This document shows positions 62,626-64,000 of a DNA stretch of 64,000 nucleotides, piece by piece (positions within the stretch are counted from its first letter, which is position 1; every line of letters begins with the position of its first letter). Source of the DNA: Pseudeuparius sepicola (taxonomy: Eukaryota; Arthropoda; Insecta; Coleoptera; Anthribidae); the NCBI GenBank assembly GCA_963920635.1, contig OY987305.1, positions 25,320,876-25,384,875 on the forward strand, in the 5' to 3' direction. The position numbers and the translations under genes are program-made. The notes beneath the pieces are model-generated. The model was not told where the DNA came from, searched no databases, and worked only from the letters and a program-made list of their open reading frames with translations.

Positions 62626-64000
62626 TATAATTGCTAACGTTTAATTTGTTTACCCCATTTACGAAAATGATAACAAAATTGGATCAGACAAGATGTTTTT
62701 TCGAAGTATAGTTTTTAAACACAGGGTGCCACCACCGGTTTTACGATATAGGTTTCAAAATGCGACGCAAGTACATAAAAAAAATACCCTAGAGATAAGA
62801 AAACAAAATACAACTCACCGAAAGATTCTTGATGATGTATAAAAAGAAATCAGGTTACATCTAATGCCCCAGACAGTAAAATAAACATCCCCGAGCTATC
62901 AGATATAACCAAACATCATTTTTCTAACGGCACAGTCATTTTCACGGGAAAAACAACCAGTAACCGTTTAAATTCCATAGATAGGTACTGCCGTAATCCA
63001 AAATTTCACTGAACTACGCGTATCTATTATACTGAAGTAGGTACTGATACACTTCCATCTTTCCAAAGAAAAACAAACACGAAACTCAGACTTTTCATAT
63101 ATTTATTACAACGCCTCGATAGAGTCTTTATCTGTGGCCACGACCGAGAATCTACTGAAGCAAGTGCGACGCATAGGACGTGAAAAGTGCCGAGTTGGTT
63201 TTATTAAACAATGAAACTTATACCTACGTATATATAAAATAAATGAGAAATATGCCAGAGATGTGAAACCTAATTGTGTTGCAAGTTTGAGGGTCCAAAA
63301 AAAATATTGGCTTTAATTTTTTAAGGTGAGAAACACATCTAACAGCCAGTTTGGAAATATACAAGGCAAAAAAAGTAGTGATGTGGCTGTCCCATTTTAT
63401 GTTTTATACAGGTTGGGTTATTTTAGAATAGTTGTTCAATAGACCGAGACAACATCATAAACGCTTCCCGTTAGAACAGAATCTGATGAAAAGAAAAATT
63501 CCATCTGGGTCAAGCTACTACATAACCAAAATAAAAAATACTGAACGTTATAAAATTTAAAAAATCATATTTTCAACGGATTTTTATCCTCTGAAAATTG
63601 TTCTTGTGTAAAATTCAGTTTCACTGGGTCAAGCTAGGTGGTAACTATATAACCAAAATAAAAAATGCTGAACGTTATAAAATTTAAAAAATCATATTTT
63701 CAAGGAATTTTTGTCCTCTGAAAATTGGTTTTGTGTAAATTGAGTTTCAATAAGTTACTAATTGAGATAATAGGAAAAAAATCTTAAGAATCTCTTATAG
63801 AATTCTGAGACAACGACCCTGAGAGTAAATATCATACAAAAATCTTTGTGCGTTGACTTTCAACTCAATTTAATAATTAGGTTTAATAATGACAATTTTC
63901 TCGATTATCTAGAATCAAAAATATTGCGAGTGGCAATTCACAATTTTCTAGATATCATGTGAAGCCTTAATTTTGCGTCGTAAGTTAGAGGATCCAAAAA
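62626..64000. other. Non-coding end of window with a 121-bp tandem duplication
   Basis: 63509-63630 and 63632-63750 are near-identical (ACCAAAATAAAAAAT(A/G)CTGAA then CGTTATAAAATTTAAAAAAT). Another GGCTGTCCCATTTTAT occurs near 63383 and a solitary CAGGGTGCC near 62722. No gene. Confidence 0.55.

Noticed and set aside
62065..62630. Overlapping Phe/Lys/Asn-rich ORFs of up to 151 codons on both strands
   Set aside because: They are frames of the T-rich minisatellite; repeating FFxxKFF patterns arise from the repeat unit, not from a gene.

Overview
The window is repeat-dominated nuclear DNA from an invertebrate, most probably an insect. The evidence is the families present: an errantivirus with a baculovirus-F-like Env, a Dong-like LINE with (TAA)n tails, tRNA-derived SINEs, hAT, pogo and mariner elements, and Polinton/adintovirus-like viral genes. 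I recognise no ordinary host gene, rRNA or functional tRNA. Background DNA is AT-rich, and a few GC-rich islands lie inside repeats.

Layout. 1-9630: head-to-tail array of four minus-strand copies of one R4-clade (Dong-like) LINE, separated by (TAA)n tracts. One copy is full length (1218-aa ORF, 68-bp tandem repeats in its 5' leader); three are 5'-truncated or run off the window. 9740-14300: a second minus-strand LINE (CR1/L2/Daphne-like group) with intact-looking ORF1 and ORF2. 15480-21990: remains of a Polinton/adintovirus-like endogenous element (integrase, fibre-like fragment, packaging-ATPase fragment, a companion protein, a small OB-fold-like gene), split by a hAT element with a perfect 8-bp duplication that itself carries a foldback element. 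22100-29400: minisatellite repeats, a BED-finger element, MITEs and mariner remnants. 30020-30350: a LINE reverse transcriptase scrap. 31190-33290: a second viral-like cluster (OB-fold-like, PLA2-like, pX-like, adenain-like protease, a further capsid-type protein), mostly broken. 34280-37600: a mariner-type MITE and a rearranged Dong-like copy.

38239-45900: a complete Ty3/gypsy errantivirus on the minus strand, with 188-bp LTRs, a CACA target duplication, a tRNA-Ser-type primer site and a polypurine tract. gag has one stop and pol one frameshift; env is open and appears to be made by splicing. 46000-49000: a repeat element rich in ACGTCC words. 49605-53518: a pogo-like transposon with TA duplication and a broken transposase. 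53929-54151: a SINE. 54690-56790: an internally deleted gypsy-type retrotransposon. 57494-58309: a foldback element. 58515-58787: a second SINE. 59880-60660: a third viral-like locus, with an intact 102-aa OB-fold-like gene whose stop overlaps the start of a 40-codon ORF. 62050-62625: a T-rich minisatellite.

The most interesting pattern is that the three loci carrying the small OB-fold-like gene all have upstream arrays mixing TGACCT/AGGTCA or GGGTCA half-sites with cyclic-AMP-element-like (TGACGTCA or TACGTCA) words, two of them also with CACGTG. This looks like a conserved viral enhancer-promoter. Family calls come from reading motifs, not from database searches.
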